DNA of 64,000 nt from Paracidovorax wautersii (lineage in GTDB: Bacteria > Pseudomonadota > Gammaproteobacteria > Burkholderiales > Burkholderiaceae_C). Position 1 is the stretch's first letter. Every line of letters starts with the position of its first letter. Below are positions 1-8,256 of the stretch, piece after piece. Where the stretch lies: assembly GCF_900113035.1 (NCBI RefSeq), contig NZ_FONX01000001.1, positions 544,776 through 608,775 on the forward strand. The letters run 5' to 3'. The position numbers were made by a program, and so were the translations under genes. The notes beneath the pieces were generated by a model. That model did not search any database. It was not told the origin of the DNA and worked only from the letters and a program-made list of their open reading frames with translations.

Positions 1-175
1 CCATGCGCAGCAGGCCGCGGCGACCGTGGTGGTCCTTGGCGTGTTGCTTGAAGTGGGGGGTCAGCTCGTTGATACGGGCCGTCAGCAGGGCCACTTGGAC
101 TTCGGGGCTACCGGTGTCATTGGCGGCGCGGGCGTTGGCCTTGACGACTTCGGCCTTGATGGAGGATGCGATCAT
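1..175 (-). CDS. rpsO: 30S ribosomal protein S15 (N-terminal part)
   Basis: Reading leftwards from an ATG at 175, the 58 codons in the window begin [20 protein letters not shown] and continue through [20 protein letters not shown] and [10 protein letters not shown], the typical N-terminal two thirds of S15. The protein binds 16S rRNA and nucleates the platform of the 30S subunit. Family members are about 89 residues, so roughly 30 residues lie beyond the window edge. An AGGAAA ribosome-binding site precedes the ATG. The transcript appears to start near 315, giving a leader of about 140 nt that contains a hairpin. Confidence 0.97.
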   Translation of the reverse strand, partial: MIASSIKAEVVKANARAANDTGSPEVQVALLTARINELTPHFKQHAKDHHGRRGLLRM

Positions 176-211
176 TGGATTTCCTTTGTATGGAAGCGGC
201 GGTGCGGCTGG

Positions 212-233
212 GGCTCTCGATTGATCAAGAGCC
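212..233 (-). promoter_or_regulatory. Hairpin in the rpsO leader
   Basis: GGCTCT and AGAGCC form a perfect 6-bp stem around a 10-nt segment (TGATCAATCG), read on the minus strand. It lies about 37 nt upstream of the rpsO start codon. E. coli rpsO is autoregulated through leader RNA structure, so a comparable role is possible, but the sequence alone shows only a small stem-loop. Confidence 0.4.
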
Positions 234-321
234 GCAGACAGCGCCGTGGCGCCCCCGGTTTACTTGCGCTGGCAGCTGGAACGGCCACCGGCGTGCGTCT
301 TGCACCATGCAAAACCGGTCG

Positions 322-327
322 ATTATA
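322..327 (-). promoter_or_regulatory. -10 box for rpsO
   Basis: A perfect TATAAT on the minus strand overlaps the stop codon of the upstream aminotransferase gene. No good -35 hexamer is seen at 16-18 bp spacing. The position would give an rpsO leader of about 140 nt. Confidence 0.5.
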
Positions 328-1480
328 CCCCGAGCCACTTTTTGAGCCGCTCCACCCCCTGCACCAGCCGGCTGGCGTCCTGGGAGGCGAAGCACCAGCG
401 CAGCCAGCCCTCGGCCTCGTCGCCGAAGGCCACGCCGGGCGCGAGACCCAGGCCGGCCTCGGCCACCAGGCGCTTGGCGAGCGCCAGCGAGTCGCTGTGC
501 CCCTCGATGCGGAAGAAGGCATACATGCCGCCGCGGGCCGGCGCGACGGTCACGCCGGGCAGCGCCTGCAGCAGGGGCACCAGGGTGTCGCGGCAGGCGC
601 GCAGGTGGGCGACCACGCGGGGCGTGATGTCGGCCTCGTGCGCCAGCGCGGCCAGGCCGGCGCGCTGGGTGAACACGCTGATGCAGGAGGTGTTGAACTC
701 CACCAGCTTGCCCATGTGGTGCGTGAGCGAGGGCGGCATCACCAGCCAGCCCAGGCGCCAGCCGGTCATGAGAAAGCCCTTGGAAAAGCTCTGCACCACC
801 ACCAGCCGGTCCTCGGGCTCGGCGATGTCGAGAAAGCTCGGCGCGCAGCCGTTGGCCGTGGGCTCGTAGTAGAGGCGTTCATAGACCTCGTCGGCCAGCA
901 CCCAGGTGCCGGTGCTGCGGCAGTGGGCCAGGATGGCGCGCTGCTCCTCGGCCGACAGCGTCCAGCCCGTGGGATTGTTGGGCGCATTCAGGATCAGCAG
1001 GCGCGTGGCCGGCGTGATGGCCGCCAGCAGCGCGGGCAGGTCGAGCGCCCAGAGGCCGTCCGCCTGCGGGCGCAGCGGCACGCAGCGCAGGCGCGCGCCC
1101 ATCACCAGCGGCTGGGCCGTGAGGTTGGGCCAGACCGGGGTCACGGCGACGGCCTCGTCGCCCGCATCCAGGAGCGCCTGCATGGCCAGCATCAGCGCGT
1201 TCACGCCGCCGGAGGTGACGGCGATGCGCTCCACGCCCACCGGGCCGTGCAGCCGGCTGGCGTAGGCGGCGATCTGCTCGCGCAGTTCCAGCAGGCCCAG
1301 GTTGTGCGAATAGAAGGTCTCGCCGCGCTGAAGCGATGCGATGGCCGCGTCGCGGATCACCTGCGGCGTGACCTCGTCGCTTTCGCCGAACCAGAACGGC
1401 AGCACGTCGCTGCGGCCCATGCCGGCGTTGGCGACTTCACGGATACGGGATTCCTGCAGGGTGGCGAGCGTGTGGCGCAT
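323..1480 (-). CDS. PLP-dependent class I/II aminotransferase
   Basis: The 385-residue protein is full length for the aspartate-aminotransferase fold (fold type I). Visible landmarks are the NNPTG loop near residues 168-172, the cofactor Asp in LADEVY (D197), and the Schiff-base lysine in SFSKGFLMTGWRLGW (K234). The conserved C-terminal Arg is plausibly in the GWLRWCF segment. It should transfer amino groups between an amino acid and a 2-oxo acid in the cytoplasm. Substrate cannot be read from the sequence. The gene ends exactly at the rpsO -10 box and is co-oriented with rpsO, but rpsO appears to have its own promoter. Confidence 0.92.
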   Translation of the reverse strand: MRHTLATLQESRIREVANAGMGRSDVLPFWFGESDEVTPQVIRDAAIASLQRGETFYSHNLGLLELREQIAAYASRLHGPVGVERIAVTSGGVNALMLAMQALLDAGDEAVAVTPVWPNLTAQPLVMGARLRCVPLRPQADGLWALDLPALLAAITPATRLLILNAPNNPTGWTLSAEEQRAILAHCRSTGTWVLADEVYERLYYEPTANGCAPSFLDIAEPEDRLVVVQSFSKGFLMTGWRLGWLVMPPSLTHHMGKLVEFNTSCISVFTQRAGLAALAHEADITPRVVAHLRACRDTLVPLLQALPGVTVAPARGGMYAFFRIEGHSDSLALAKRLVAEAGLGLAPGVAFGDEAEGWLRWCFASQDASRLVQGVERLKKWLGV

Positions 1481-1578
1481 GGATGGAGGTGATGGGAGGA
1501 AGGGGAGAAAGAAAAGACGGGCGCGATGGAACAGAAGGCGGCGCCCGCACTATATTGCGGCACAGGAGGGACACCCCC

Positions 1579-1953
1579 ATGCCAACGACCCGACACCCGA
1601 AGCACGCAGCGTACCCGGCAGCGCAGTCCATGCCCGCCGGCCTGAAAGCCTCTCGAATCCGTCTGTGGGCCGCCCTGCCTCTGGCGGCCGCGGCCCTGGC
1701 GATCTGGCTGGCCGCGATGCCGCAGGCCCATGCCCGGAGTTCGTCCGCATCGCAGGACGAAGCCGCGGGCGAGTCGGTGCGGCCCAACCACGACAAGAAG
1801 CAGAGAAGGGCCGTCAACCAGGAGCGCCTGCGCATCAAGCCTTCGGCCACCGGCGGTTCGCAGGAGACGCCCGCGCAGCGCGACCGGCGCCTGAAGCGCG
1901 AATGCAAGGGCCTGCCCAACGCGGGCGCCTGCCTGGGCTACGCCAAGCCCTGA
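1579..1953 (+). CDS. Small exported hypothetical protein
   Basis: I do not recognise a named family. The start was placed at 1579 because a strong AGGAGGG lies 8 bp upstream; an in-frame ATG at 1483 has no such site. The 124-residue product has a hydrophobic segment (about residues 24-45) ending in AHARSS, a plausible signal-peptidase site. It is followed by a highly charged region rich in Lys, Arg and Gln. Two cysteines near the C-terminus (RECKGLPNAGACLGYAKP) could form a disulfide. The gene stands alone between divergent and convergent neighbours. Confidence 0.6.
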   Translation: MPTTRHPKHAAYPAAQSMPAGLKASRIRLWAALPLAAAALAIWLAAMPQAHARSSSASQDEAAGESVRPNHDKKQRRAVNQERLRIKPSATGGSQETPAQRDRRLKRECKGLPNAGACLGYAKP

Positions 1954-1998
1954 CGGGCGCAGGGCACCAATCAGGCCCGCCGGGCCTGCGGCATCAGA

Positions 1999-2943
1999 TC
2001 AGATCGGCGACACCACGCCGCGCCCGGCGAAGTGCCCCTCGGCATTGGCCAGGAACTGGTCCACGCTGCGCTGCACGGCCTCGGGCGACCAGCCGCCCAG
2101 GTGCGGGGTGAGCAGCACGTTGTCCAGCGCGATCAGCGCCTCGGGCGGCGCAGGTTCGCTTTCATACACGTCCAGCCCGGCGCCGGCGATGCGCTGTTCG
2201 CGCAGGGCCTGCGCCAGCGCGGCCGTGTCCACCACGCTGCCGCGCGAGATGTTCACCAGATAGCCCTGCGGGCCCAGCGCGTCGAGCACGGCGGCATCCA
2301 CCTTGTGGCGGGTGGCCGGGCCGCCAGGCGTGGCGCACACCAGCACGTCGCACCATTCGGCGAGCGCCTGCAGGCTGTCGAAATAGCGGTGCTCCACGCC
2401 CGCGCGCGGCTGGCGGTTGTGGTAGCCGATGGGCATATCGAAGGCGGCGGCGCGGCGGGCGATCTTCTGGCCGATGGCCCCCAGGCCGAAGATGCCCAGG
2501 CGCTTGCCCGACACGTTGGGCGGCAGGCCGATGGCGTCGCGCCAGACGCCTTCGCGGCACAGGCGGTCCATGGGCCGCAGGCCGCGCACGATGCCGATCA
2601 GCAGGCCGAAGGCATGGTCGGCCACGCAGTCGTCGTTGGTGCCGGCGCCCGTGCCCAGGGCGATGCCGCGCGCGCGGGCCGCGTCCACCGCGATGTTCTC
2701 GTAGCCCGCGCCCAGGGCGCAGATCAGCTCCAGCGCGGGCATGGCCTCGATCTCCTGCGCCGACAGGCCCGTGGCGCCCACCGTCAGCACGGCGCGGAAG
2801 CGATGGCCCTGGGTGGCGATGGCGGCCGTGCGTTCGGCCGGCGTGGGGGCGTAGTGGAGGTCATAGCGCTCGGCGATCTGCGCCTGGTGCCCGGGCGTGA
2901 GCGTGTGCAGCGACAGCAGGGCAATCTTGGGGGTGGTGGTCAC
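1999..2943 (-). CDS. D-2-hydroxyacid dehydrogenase (NAD(P)-binding)
   Basis: The 314-residue protein has the D-isomer-specific 2-hydroxyacid dehydrogenase layout. The Rossmann motif GLGAIG is near residue 155. The catalytic Arg is in VNISRGSVVD, the catalytic Glu in LDVYESEP and the catalytic His in LTPHLGG. This is the GhrA/GhrB/phosphoglycerate-dehydrogenase superfamily, which reduces 2-oxo acids such as glyoxylate or hydroxypyruvate with NAD(P)H. The exact substrate is not evident. It is divergent from the hydrolase gene at 3242. Confidence 0.9.
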   Translation of the reverse strand: MTTTPKIALLSLHTLTPGHQAQIAERYDLHYAPTPAERTAAIATQGHRFRAVLTVGATGLSAQEIEAMPALELICALGAGYENIAVDAARARGIALGTGAGTNDDCVADHAFGLLIGIVRGLRPMDRLCREGVWRDAIGLPPNVSGKRLGIFGLGAIGQKIARRAAAFDMPIGYHNRQPRAGVEHRYFDSLQALAEWCDVLVCATPGGPATRHKVDAAVLDALGPQGYLVNISRGSVVDTAALAQALREQRIAGAGLDVYESEPAPPEALIALDNVLLTPHLGGWSPEAVQRSVDQFLANAEGHFAGRGVVSPI

Positions 2944-3241
2944 GGGGGCACTCCAGAAGCGCGGACGCTTCAGTATTCATAGCATGCAGCGCTGATCCAG
3001 CCTAGGCTGCGGAGCCATTGGATGATGAAGAACGGGCGGACAGAGCCGGCGGCGCAGGAAGCGCGCCAGCCCGGCCCCTGCCGGAGAAAGGCCGATGGTA
3101 ACCACGCATGGAACTTGCATGGCCTGGTGCCTGCGGGCTGGGGATTGCACTGAGCCCGCACCAAGCTGTGCCGTGTCATCGTCGCCCGGCAACAAATCGT
3201 TAACCCAGAACTTTCCGCCGCACCGCCACTCTGCCCTACAC

Positions 3242-4150
3242 ATGAAGCGCTGGCCCCTCATCTCTTCCATCGCTGCAGCCTTGGCCATCACCGCCGGCTG
3301 CGCCGCGCTCGACGCCAAGCAGCGCGAGTGGATCTTCCAGCCCAGCGACCGGGCCTGGAACGGCGCGCATCTGTCCGAGGGCATGCAGGACGTGTGGATC
3401 GATTTCGACTCCACCGTCACCGCCCAGGCAGAGCAGCTCCACGGCCTCTGGATGCCCGCCGCCCAGCCCGGCGCGCCGGTGATGCTCTACCTGCACGGCG
3501 CACGCTGGAACGTCACCGGCTCGGCACCGCGCATCCGCCGCATGCACGACATGGGCTTTTCGGTGCTGGCCGTGGATTACCGGGGCTTCGGGCGCAGCAG
3601 CGCGGGGCTGCCGTCGGAATCCACCGCGCTCGAAGACGCCCACGCCGCCTGGCGCTGGCTGGCCCGGAAGGCGCCGCAGAGCGACCGCTACATCTTCGGC
3701 CACTCGCTGGGCGGCGCCATCGCCATCGACCTGGCCGCGCAGGTGCCCGACGAGAAAGGCACCATCGTCGAAGGCACCTTCACCAACATCGCCGAAGTGG
3801 TCAGCACCTTCAAGTGGGGCTGGCTGCCCATCTCCGGGCTGATCACGCAGCGCTTCGAATCGATCCGCAAGGTGGCGCACATCGGCTCGCCGCTGCTGGT
3901 GGTGCACGGCAGCGACGACCGGCTCATCCTGCCCTCGCTGGGCCGCAAGCTCTACGAGGCCGCGCAGGAGCCCAAGCGCTTCGTGATGGTCGAAGGCGGC
4001 ACCCACCACAACACCAACGACCTGGGGCAGGAGCAGTACCGCGAGGCGCTGGCCGACTTCTTCAAGCTGCCCCTGCCCGGCGGCACGCCGCACCTGGCCC
4101 CGGCGCCACCGGCGGCGGTGGCCGCCACGCCCGCGCCCACCCGCAGCTGA
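3242..4150 (+). CDS. Alpha/beta hydrolase, probable lipoprotein
   Basis: The 302-residue product begins MKRWPLISSIAAALAITAGC, a short lipoprotein-type signal with the putative lipidated Cys at residue 20. The alpha/beta-hydrolase fold follows: HGARWN as oxyanion loop, the nucleophile elbow GHSLGG, an Asp in HGSDDRLILP and the catalytic His in EGGTHHN. It resembles BEM46/YfhR-type serine hydrolases anchored on the periplasmic face. I chose 3242 over an upstream in-frame ATG at 3095 because only 3242 yields a signal sequence. The C-terminus is Pro/Ala-rich. Substrate unknown. Confidence 0.85.
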   Translation: MKRWPLISSIAAALAITAGCAALDAKQREWIFQPSDRAWNGAHLSEGMQDVWIDFDSTVTAQAEQLHGLWMPAAQPGAPVMLYLHGARWNVTGSAPRIRRMHDMGFSVLAVDYRGFGRSSAGLPSESTALEDAHAAWRWLARKAPQSDRYIFGHSLGGAIAIDLAAQVPDEKGTIVEGTFTNIAEVVSTFKWGWLPISGLITQRFESIRKVAHIGSPLLVVHGSDDRLILPSLGRKLYEAAQEPKRFVMVEGGTHHNTNDLGQEQYREALADFFKLPLPGGTPHLAPAPPAAVAATPAPTRS

Positions 4151-4207
4151 CGGCGCGAGGCCAGGTCGCCAGGGCGGGCCGACCCGTCTGGTACCCTCGC
4201 CCGCACT

Positions 4208-5461
4208 ATGCCTGCCCCTTCCGCCGCCGCTGGGCTGGAGCCGCTGCCGAGCACAGCGGCCCTGCCACCCGGCCTTGCCGTCGTCGTACTGGCCCTGCTG
4301 CTGAGCATCCAGCCGGTCACCACCGATCTCTACCTGCCCGCCCTGCCCGCGCTCACCCGCGCGCTGGGCGCCAACGTCGCCTCCGCCCACCTGACCCTGA
4401 GCGCCCTGCTGCTGGCCTTCGGCCTGTCGCAACTGGTGTGGGGGCCGCTGTCCGACCGCTTCGGGCGCCGGCCCATCCTGCTGACGGGGCTGGCCGCCTA
4501 TACCGCGGCCTCGGTGTGCAGCGCGATGGCACCGTCCATGGAACAGCTGGTGCTCTGGCGCACGGCGCAGGGAGCAGCCATGGGCGCCGTGGTGATGTGC
4601 GCCCGCGCCATCGTGCGCGACCTGTATGCGCCCCTGGCCGGTGCGCGCGCCATGTCGAAGGCGCTGACCGGCCTGGGCCTGGTCGCCTGCGCCTGCGCGC
4701 CGCTGGGCGGACTGCTGGCCGAACGGCTGGGCTGCCGCGCCGCGTTGCTGGTGCTGACGGCCTATGCCGCCGGCACGCTCGCCCTGGTGGCGTGGCGCAT
4801 GCCGGAAACGCTGGCGCAACGCAACCCGCGCGCCCTGCATCCGGCCACGCTGGCACGCACCTGGGGCCACGTGCTGGGCACGCCGGCGTTCTGGGCGTTC
4901 TCGCTGCTGACCACCGCCAGCTACGCCGGGCTCTTCACCTTCCTGGCGAGCTCGTCCTTCGCCTTCATCGACGTGCTGGGCCTGTCGCGCACGGCCTACG
5001 GGCTGGTGCTGCTGTCCACCTCGCTGGCCTATCTGCTGGGCACGCTGCTGTGCCGGCGATTGCTGGCGCGCCTGGGCCTGGTGCGCACCGTGGTGCTGGC
5101 GGGCGGCCTCAGTGCCGCGGGCGGCTGCGGCCTGGCGCTGCTGCACGTGGTGGCCGGCTGGCAATCGCCCTGGGCGCTGCTGCTGCCGTTCTACCTGTTC
5201 ATGCTGGGCCATGGCATCCACCAGCCCTGCGGGCAAAGCGGTGCGGTCGGGCCCTTCCCGCAGTCTGCCGGCGTGGCCTCGGCGCTGAACGGTTTCATGA
5301 TGATGCTGGCGGCCTTCGGCGTCGGCGCCTGGCTGGGCAGGCAGCCGGGGGGCACCGTGCTGCCGCTGGTGCAGGGCATCGCCTTCTGGTCGGCGGTGCT
5401 GGCCGCCATCGCGTGGGTGCTGGTGCCGCGCTTCGCAGGAGCACTGCATGCCCCGCGCTGA
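4208..5461 (+). CDS. MFS drug-resistance transporter, Bcr/CflA type
   Basis: The 417-residue polytopic membrane protein looks like a 12-helix major facilitator. [11 protein letters not shown] at the end of helix 1 is characteristic of the Bcr/CflA drug-export subgroup. The MFS A-motif ([11 protein letters not shown]) follows helix 2. It would export a drug or metabolite by proton antiport across the inner membrane. Its last 14 bases overlap the start of miaA, so the two are probably co-transcribed. Confidence 0.88.
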   Translation: MPAPSAAAGLEPLPSTAALPPGLAVVVLALLLSIQPVTTDLYLPALPALTRALGANVASAHLTLSALLLAFGLSQLVWGPLSDRFGRRPILLTGLAAYTAASVCSAMAPSMEQLVLWRTAQGAAMGAVVMCARAIVRDLYAPLAGARAMSKALTGLGLVACACAPLGGLLAERLGCRAALLVLTAYAAGTLALVAWRMPETLAQRNPRALHPATLARTWGHVLGTPAFWAFSLLTTASYAGLFTFLASSSFAFIDVLGLSRTAYGLVLLSTSLAYLLGTLLCRRLLARLGLVRTVVLAGGLSAAGGCGLALLHVVAGWQSPWALLLPFYLFMLGHGIHQPCGQSGAVGPFPQSAGVASALNGFMMMLAAFGVGAWLGRQPGGTVLPLVQGIAFWSAVLAAIAWVLVPRFAGALHAPR

Positions 5462-6440
5462 CACCCTGCCCACCTACATCGCCCTGGCCGGGCCTACCGC
5501 TTCGGGCAAGACGGCCGGCGCGCTGGCCATCGCCCAGGCGCTCGCTCCCACGTTGCCGGTGGAAATCATCAGCGTCGATTCGGCCCTGGTCTATCGCGGC
5601 ATGGACATCGGCACCGCCAAGCCCAGCGCCGCCGAGCAGGCCAGCGTGCCGCACCACCTGATCGACATCCGCGACCCGCTGCAGGCCTACAGCGCCGCCG
5701 AATTCGTGGCCGACGCGCAGCGCCTCATCGGCGAGATCCGCGCACGCGGCGCGCTGCCGCTGCTGGTGGGCGGCACCATGCTGTACTTCAAGGCGCTCAT
5801 CGACGGCATCGACGACATGCCGCCCGCCGACCCCGCCGTGCGCGCCCGGCTCGAAGCGCAGGCCGCCGCCATCGGCTGGCCCGCCATGCATGCCGAGCTG
5901 GCCCGCATCGACCCCGCCACCGCCGCCCGGCTGGCGCCCGCCGACAGCCAGCGCATCCAGCGCGCGCTGGAGGTGTGGCATGTCTCCGGCCAGCCCCTGT
6001 CACACTTCCACACTATCAAAAAGATAGCTGACAGCGCAGACAGGATGGGCGCAGGAGCGCTTTTCTCCTTGGAACCCACCGACCGCGCCTGGCTGCACCA
6101 GCGCATCGCCCAGCGCTTCGACGCCATGCTGCAGGACGGCTTCCTCGACGAAGTGCGCGCCCTGCGCACCCGGGGCGACCTGCACATCGACCTGCCCTCC
6201 ATGCGCTGCGTGGGCTACCGCCAGGCCTGGGAGGCGCTGGACATCGAAGCCGCCACCGGCCGCCTGCCCGCCGCCGACCTGCGCGAACGCGGCATCGCCG
6301 CCACGCGCCAGCTCGCCAAGCGGCAGATCACCTGGCTGCGCAGCATGCCCCAGCGCCAGGCCATCGCCTGCGATGCGCCGGGCGCCACGGCCACCCTGGT
6401 GGGCCGCGTGCAGGCGCTGCTGCAGGAAGACCGCGCATGA
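5448..6440 (+). CDS. miaA: tRNA dimethylallyltransferase MiaA
   Basis: The 330-residue enzyme transfers a dimethylallyl group to N6 of A37 in tRNAs reading codons that start with U. Seen here are the P-loop GPTASGKT (residues 15-22), the [17 protein letters not shown] substrate segment, the [12 protein letters not shown] motif and the C-terminal [12 protein letters not shown] motif. A GCTAT-type dispersed repeat lies in frame within the gene, encoding about residues 188-207 ([11 protein letters not shown] and following), in a loop region of the family. The start overlaps the upstream transporter, and the TGA overlaps the next ATG by 4 nt (ATGA). Confidence 0.97.
   Translation: MPRADTLPTYIALAGPTASGKTAGALAIAQALAPTLPVEIISVDSALVYRGMDIGTAKPSAAEQASVPHHLIDIRDPLQAYSAAEFVADAQRLIGEIRARGALPLLVGGTMLYFKALIDGIDDMPPADPAVRARLEAQAAAIGWPAMHAELARIDPATAARLAPADSQRIQRALEVWHVSGQPLSHFHTIKKIADSADRMGAGALFSLEPTDRAWLHQRIAQRFDAMLQDGFLDEVRALRTRGDLHIDLPSMRCVGYRQAWEALDIEAATGRLPAADLRERGIAATRQLAKRQITWLRSMPQRQAIACDAPGATATLVGRVQALLQEDRA
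6011..6068 (+). repeat. Dispersed hairpin repeat inside miaA
   Basis: CTATC-AAAAA-GATAG (6013-6027) is followed by a second, looser stem (AGCGC ... GCGCT). The same two-part layout recurs at 10.3, 16.8, 35.1, 44.2 and 56.1 kb. Here it is read through in frame within miaA. Confidence 0.75.
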
Positions 6441-7141
6441 CGACGCCAACGCCCATGGCGGCAGCGGCGGCAGACCCCGGCCCCGTGCTGGCCGCCACCG
6501 GCCTGGGCAAGCGCTACGGCGACGCGGCCATCTTCAGCCACGTCGATCTGCAGGTGCAGCGCGGCGAATTCGTCGCCATCGTGGGCGATTCGGGCGTGGG
6601 CAAATCCACCCTGCTCAACTGCCTGGCCGGGCTGGACAGCTGGGACACGGGCCGCATCACCACCCTGCCCGGCGCCACCGACCTGGGCACGCTGGACGAC
6701 ACCCAGCGCGCGCTCTGGCGCCGCCGCCACGTCGGCTTCGTCTTCCAGGCCTTCCACGTGCTGCCGCACCTGGACGTGGCCCAGAACGTGGCCCTGCCGC
6801 TGATGCTGCTGGACGAGAACGACCCCGCACGGGTCGAGCACATGCTGGACGCCGTGGGCCTGGCCGGCCTGGGCGCGCGCCTGCCGCAGCAGCTGAGCGG
6901 CGGCCAGCTGCAGCGCGTGGCCATCGCCCGCGCCCTGGTCCACCGCCCCGCCCTGCTGCTGGCCGACGAGCCCACCGGCAACCTCGACCCCGGCACCGCC
7001 GCCCGGGTGATGGACCTACTCATCGCCCAGACCCGCGAACACGGCGCGGCGCTGGTGCTGGTCACGCATTCGGAAGCGGCGGCGGCGCGGGCGGATCGGG
7101 TGCTGCGCCTCAGCAGCGAAGGCATCGCGGCCATCGGCTGA
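6437..7141 (+). CDS. ABC transporter ATP-binding protein (LolD/MacB-type)
   Basis: The 234-residue ATPase has Walker [10 protein letters not shown], a Q-loop at [12 protein letters not shown], the signature [16 protein letters not shown], Walker [13 protein letters not shown] and the H-loop VLVTHSE. This is the LolD/FtsE/MacB-type ATPase family, which works with FtsX-domain permeases in lipoprotein release or efflux. The probable partner permease is at 8257, with a regulator gene in between. It overlaps miaA by 4 nt. Confidence 0.9.
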   Translation: MTTPTPMAAAAADPGPVLAATGLGKRYGDAAIFSHVDLQVQRGEFVAIVGDSGVGKSTLLNCLAGLDSWDTGRITTLPGATDLGTLDDTQRALWRRRHVGFVFQAFHVLPHLDVAQNVALPLMLLDENDPARVEHMLDAVGLAGLGARLPQQLSGGQLQRVAIARALVHRPALLLADEPTGNLDPGTAARVMDLLIAQTREHGAALVLVTHSEAAAARADRVLRLSSEGIAAIG

Positions 7142-7178
7142 AAAAAAAAGCGATGCCCCCGGCATGCGCGGGGCTTTT
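7142..7178 (+). terminator. Candidate rho-independent terminator
   Basis: Right after the stop codon, an A-tract is followed by a GCCCC/GGGGC stem (7155-7159 and 7170-7174) and then TTTT. The stem is only 5 bp, so it may be leaky. Confidence 0.5.
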
Positions 7179-7179
7179 C

Positions 7180-7185
7180 TATACT
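7180..7185 (+). promoter_or_regulatory. Possible -10 box for the LuxR-type gene
   Basis: TATACT lies 37 bp upstream of the regulator's ATG and just past the candidate terminator. No convincing -35 is visible. Confidence 0.3.
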
Positions 7186-7222
7186 GGGCGGGCCTGCTTT
7201 CACCGAGCCTGGAGCCCACGCC

Positions 7223-8194
7223 ATGACCGCACCGCAAGACCCTGGCGAACTGCTGCTGCATCTCTATCACTTCGCCCACGAGCATTCCATCGGCGAGTTC
7301 CAGGATGCAGCGCTCCAGCTGCTGCAGGCGGCCGTGCCCTTCGACGCAGCGATGTGGGGTACGGCGGGCACCACTCCGGTCGGCATCGACGTCCACACGC
7401 TGTACCTGTTCCGCAAGTCGCCCGAGATGATGGAGGAATACGAGTCCGTGAAGCATCAGGACTCCGCCGCCGCCGGCCTCATGACCCAGCGACGAGGCAC
7501 CGTGCCGGTCCACACCTCGGCCTCGCACGCCCGGCGCGAAGAGCGGGACCTCCACCACTTCATGGAACGGTGGAAGCAGAACAACAACATCCTCACGGCC
7601 GACAACGACATGGAGCGGAACTTCGTGCACTGGATCTCCTTGTTCCGCGCCGATCCGCAAGCGCATTGCCAACCGCATGAACTGGAGCGCGTCCACCAGT
7701 TGGCGCCGCACCTGATGCAGGGCCTGGCCATCAACCGCCGCATCCACCTGCAGCAGATCCACCCGGCGACCCCGCCCACCAGCGGCACCGCCATTGCCGA
7801 CCTGCGCGGCGTCATCTATCACGCCGATCCGGCCTTCAGGGACATGCTGCGCGCCGAATGGCCGGGCTGGACCGGCCATGCGCTGCCTGCCGCGCCGCTG
7901 GGCGACTTCGTGCGCGGCCAGGCCTGCCACCGGGGCCGCTCGCTGGTGCTGCGCCACCATGCCCAGCACCGGCTTTTGTTCCTCAAGAGCCGCAGACGCT
8001 GCCCGGCCGACGAGCTCACGCCCGGCGAACTCCGCGTGGCCCAGCTCACCGCCAAGGGCCACAGCCACAAGCAGGTCGCCGCGCTGCTGCAGCGCTCGCC
8101 GGCCACCGTGCGCAACCAGATGCGGGCCGCCTATGAAAAGCTGGGCGTGTCCAACGTCGCGCAGCTGATCGAGGCCTTGCGTCAGGCAGACTGA
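7223..8194 (+). CDS. LuxR-family transcriptional regulator
   Basis: The 323-residue protein carries a C-terminal LuxR/GerE helix-turn-helix: LTPGELRVAQLTAKGHSHKQVAALLQ and following through VRNQMRAAYEKLGVSN (about residues 255-310; motif abbreviated). The N-terminal 240 residues have no recognisable autoinducer-binding motif. They may be a PAS- or GAF-like sensor fold, judging only by composition. It sits between an ABC ATPase and its probable permease partner, so it may control them, but its own promoter is plausible. Confidence 0.85.
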   Translation: MTAPQDPGELLLHLYHFAHEHSIGEFQDAALQLLQAAVPFDAAMWGTAGTTPVGIDVHTLYLFRKSPEMMEEYESVKHQDSAAAGLMTQRRGTVPVHTSASHARREERDLHHFMERWKQNNNILTADNDMERNFVHWISLFRADPQAHCQPHELERVHQLAPHLMQGLAINRRIHLQQIHPATPPTSGTAIADLRGVIYHADPAFRDMLRAEWPGWTGHALPAAPLGDFVRGQACHRGRSLVLRHHAQHRLLFLKSRRRCPADELTPGELRVAQLTAKGHSHKQVAALLQRSPATVRNQMRAAYEKLGVSNVAQLIEALRQAD

Positions 8195-8256
8195 TGGGCC
8201 GGGGCAGGCGCCGATGCGACGGCGCCGCGCCCGCCCTCCAGCCCATCACTGACCGC

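Noticed and set aside
3095-3241. Upstream start for the lipoprotein hydrolase
   Set aside because: It would bury the signal peptide and lipobox 49 residues inside the protein.
3236-5473. 745-residue minus-strand open frame antisense to the hydrolase and MFS genes
   Set aside because: High-G+C shadow of two clear genes; composition is Gln/Arg/His-rich repeats without any family motif.
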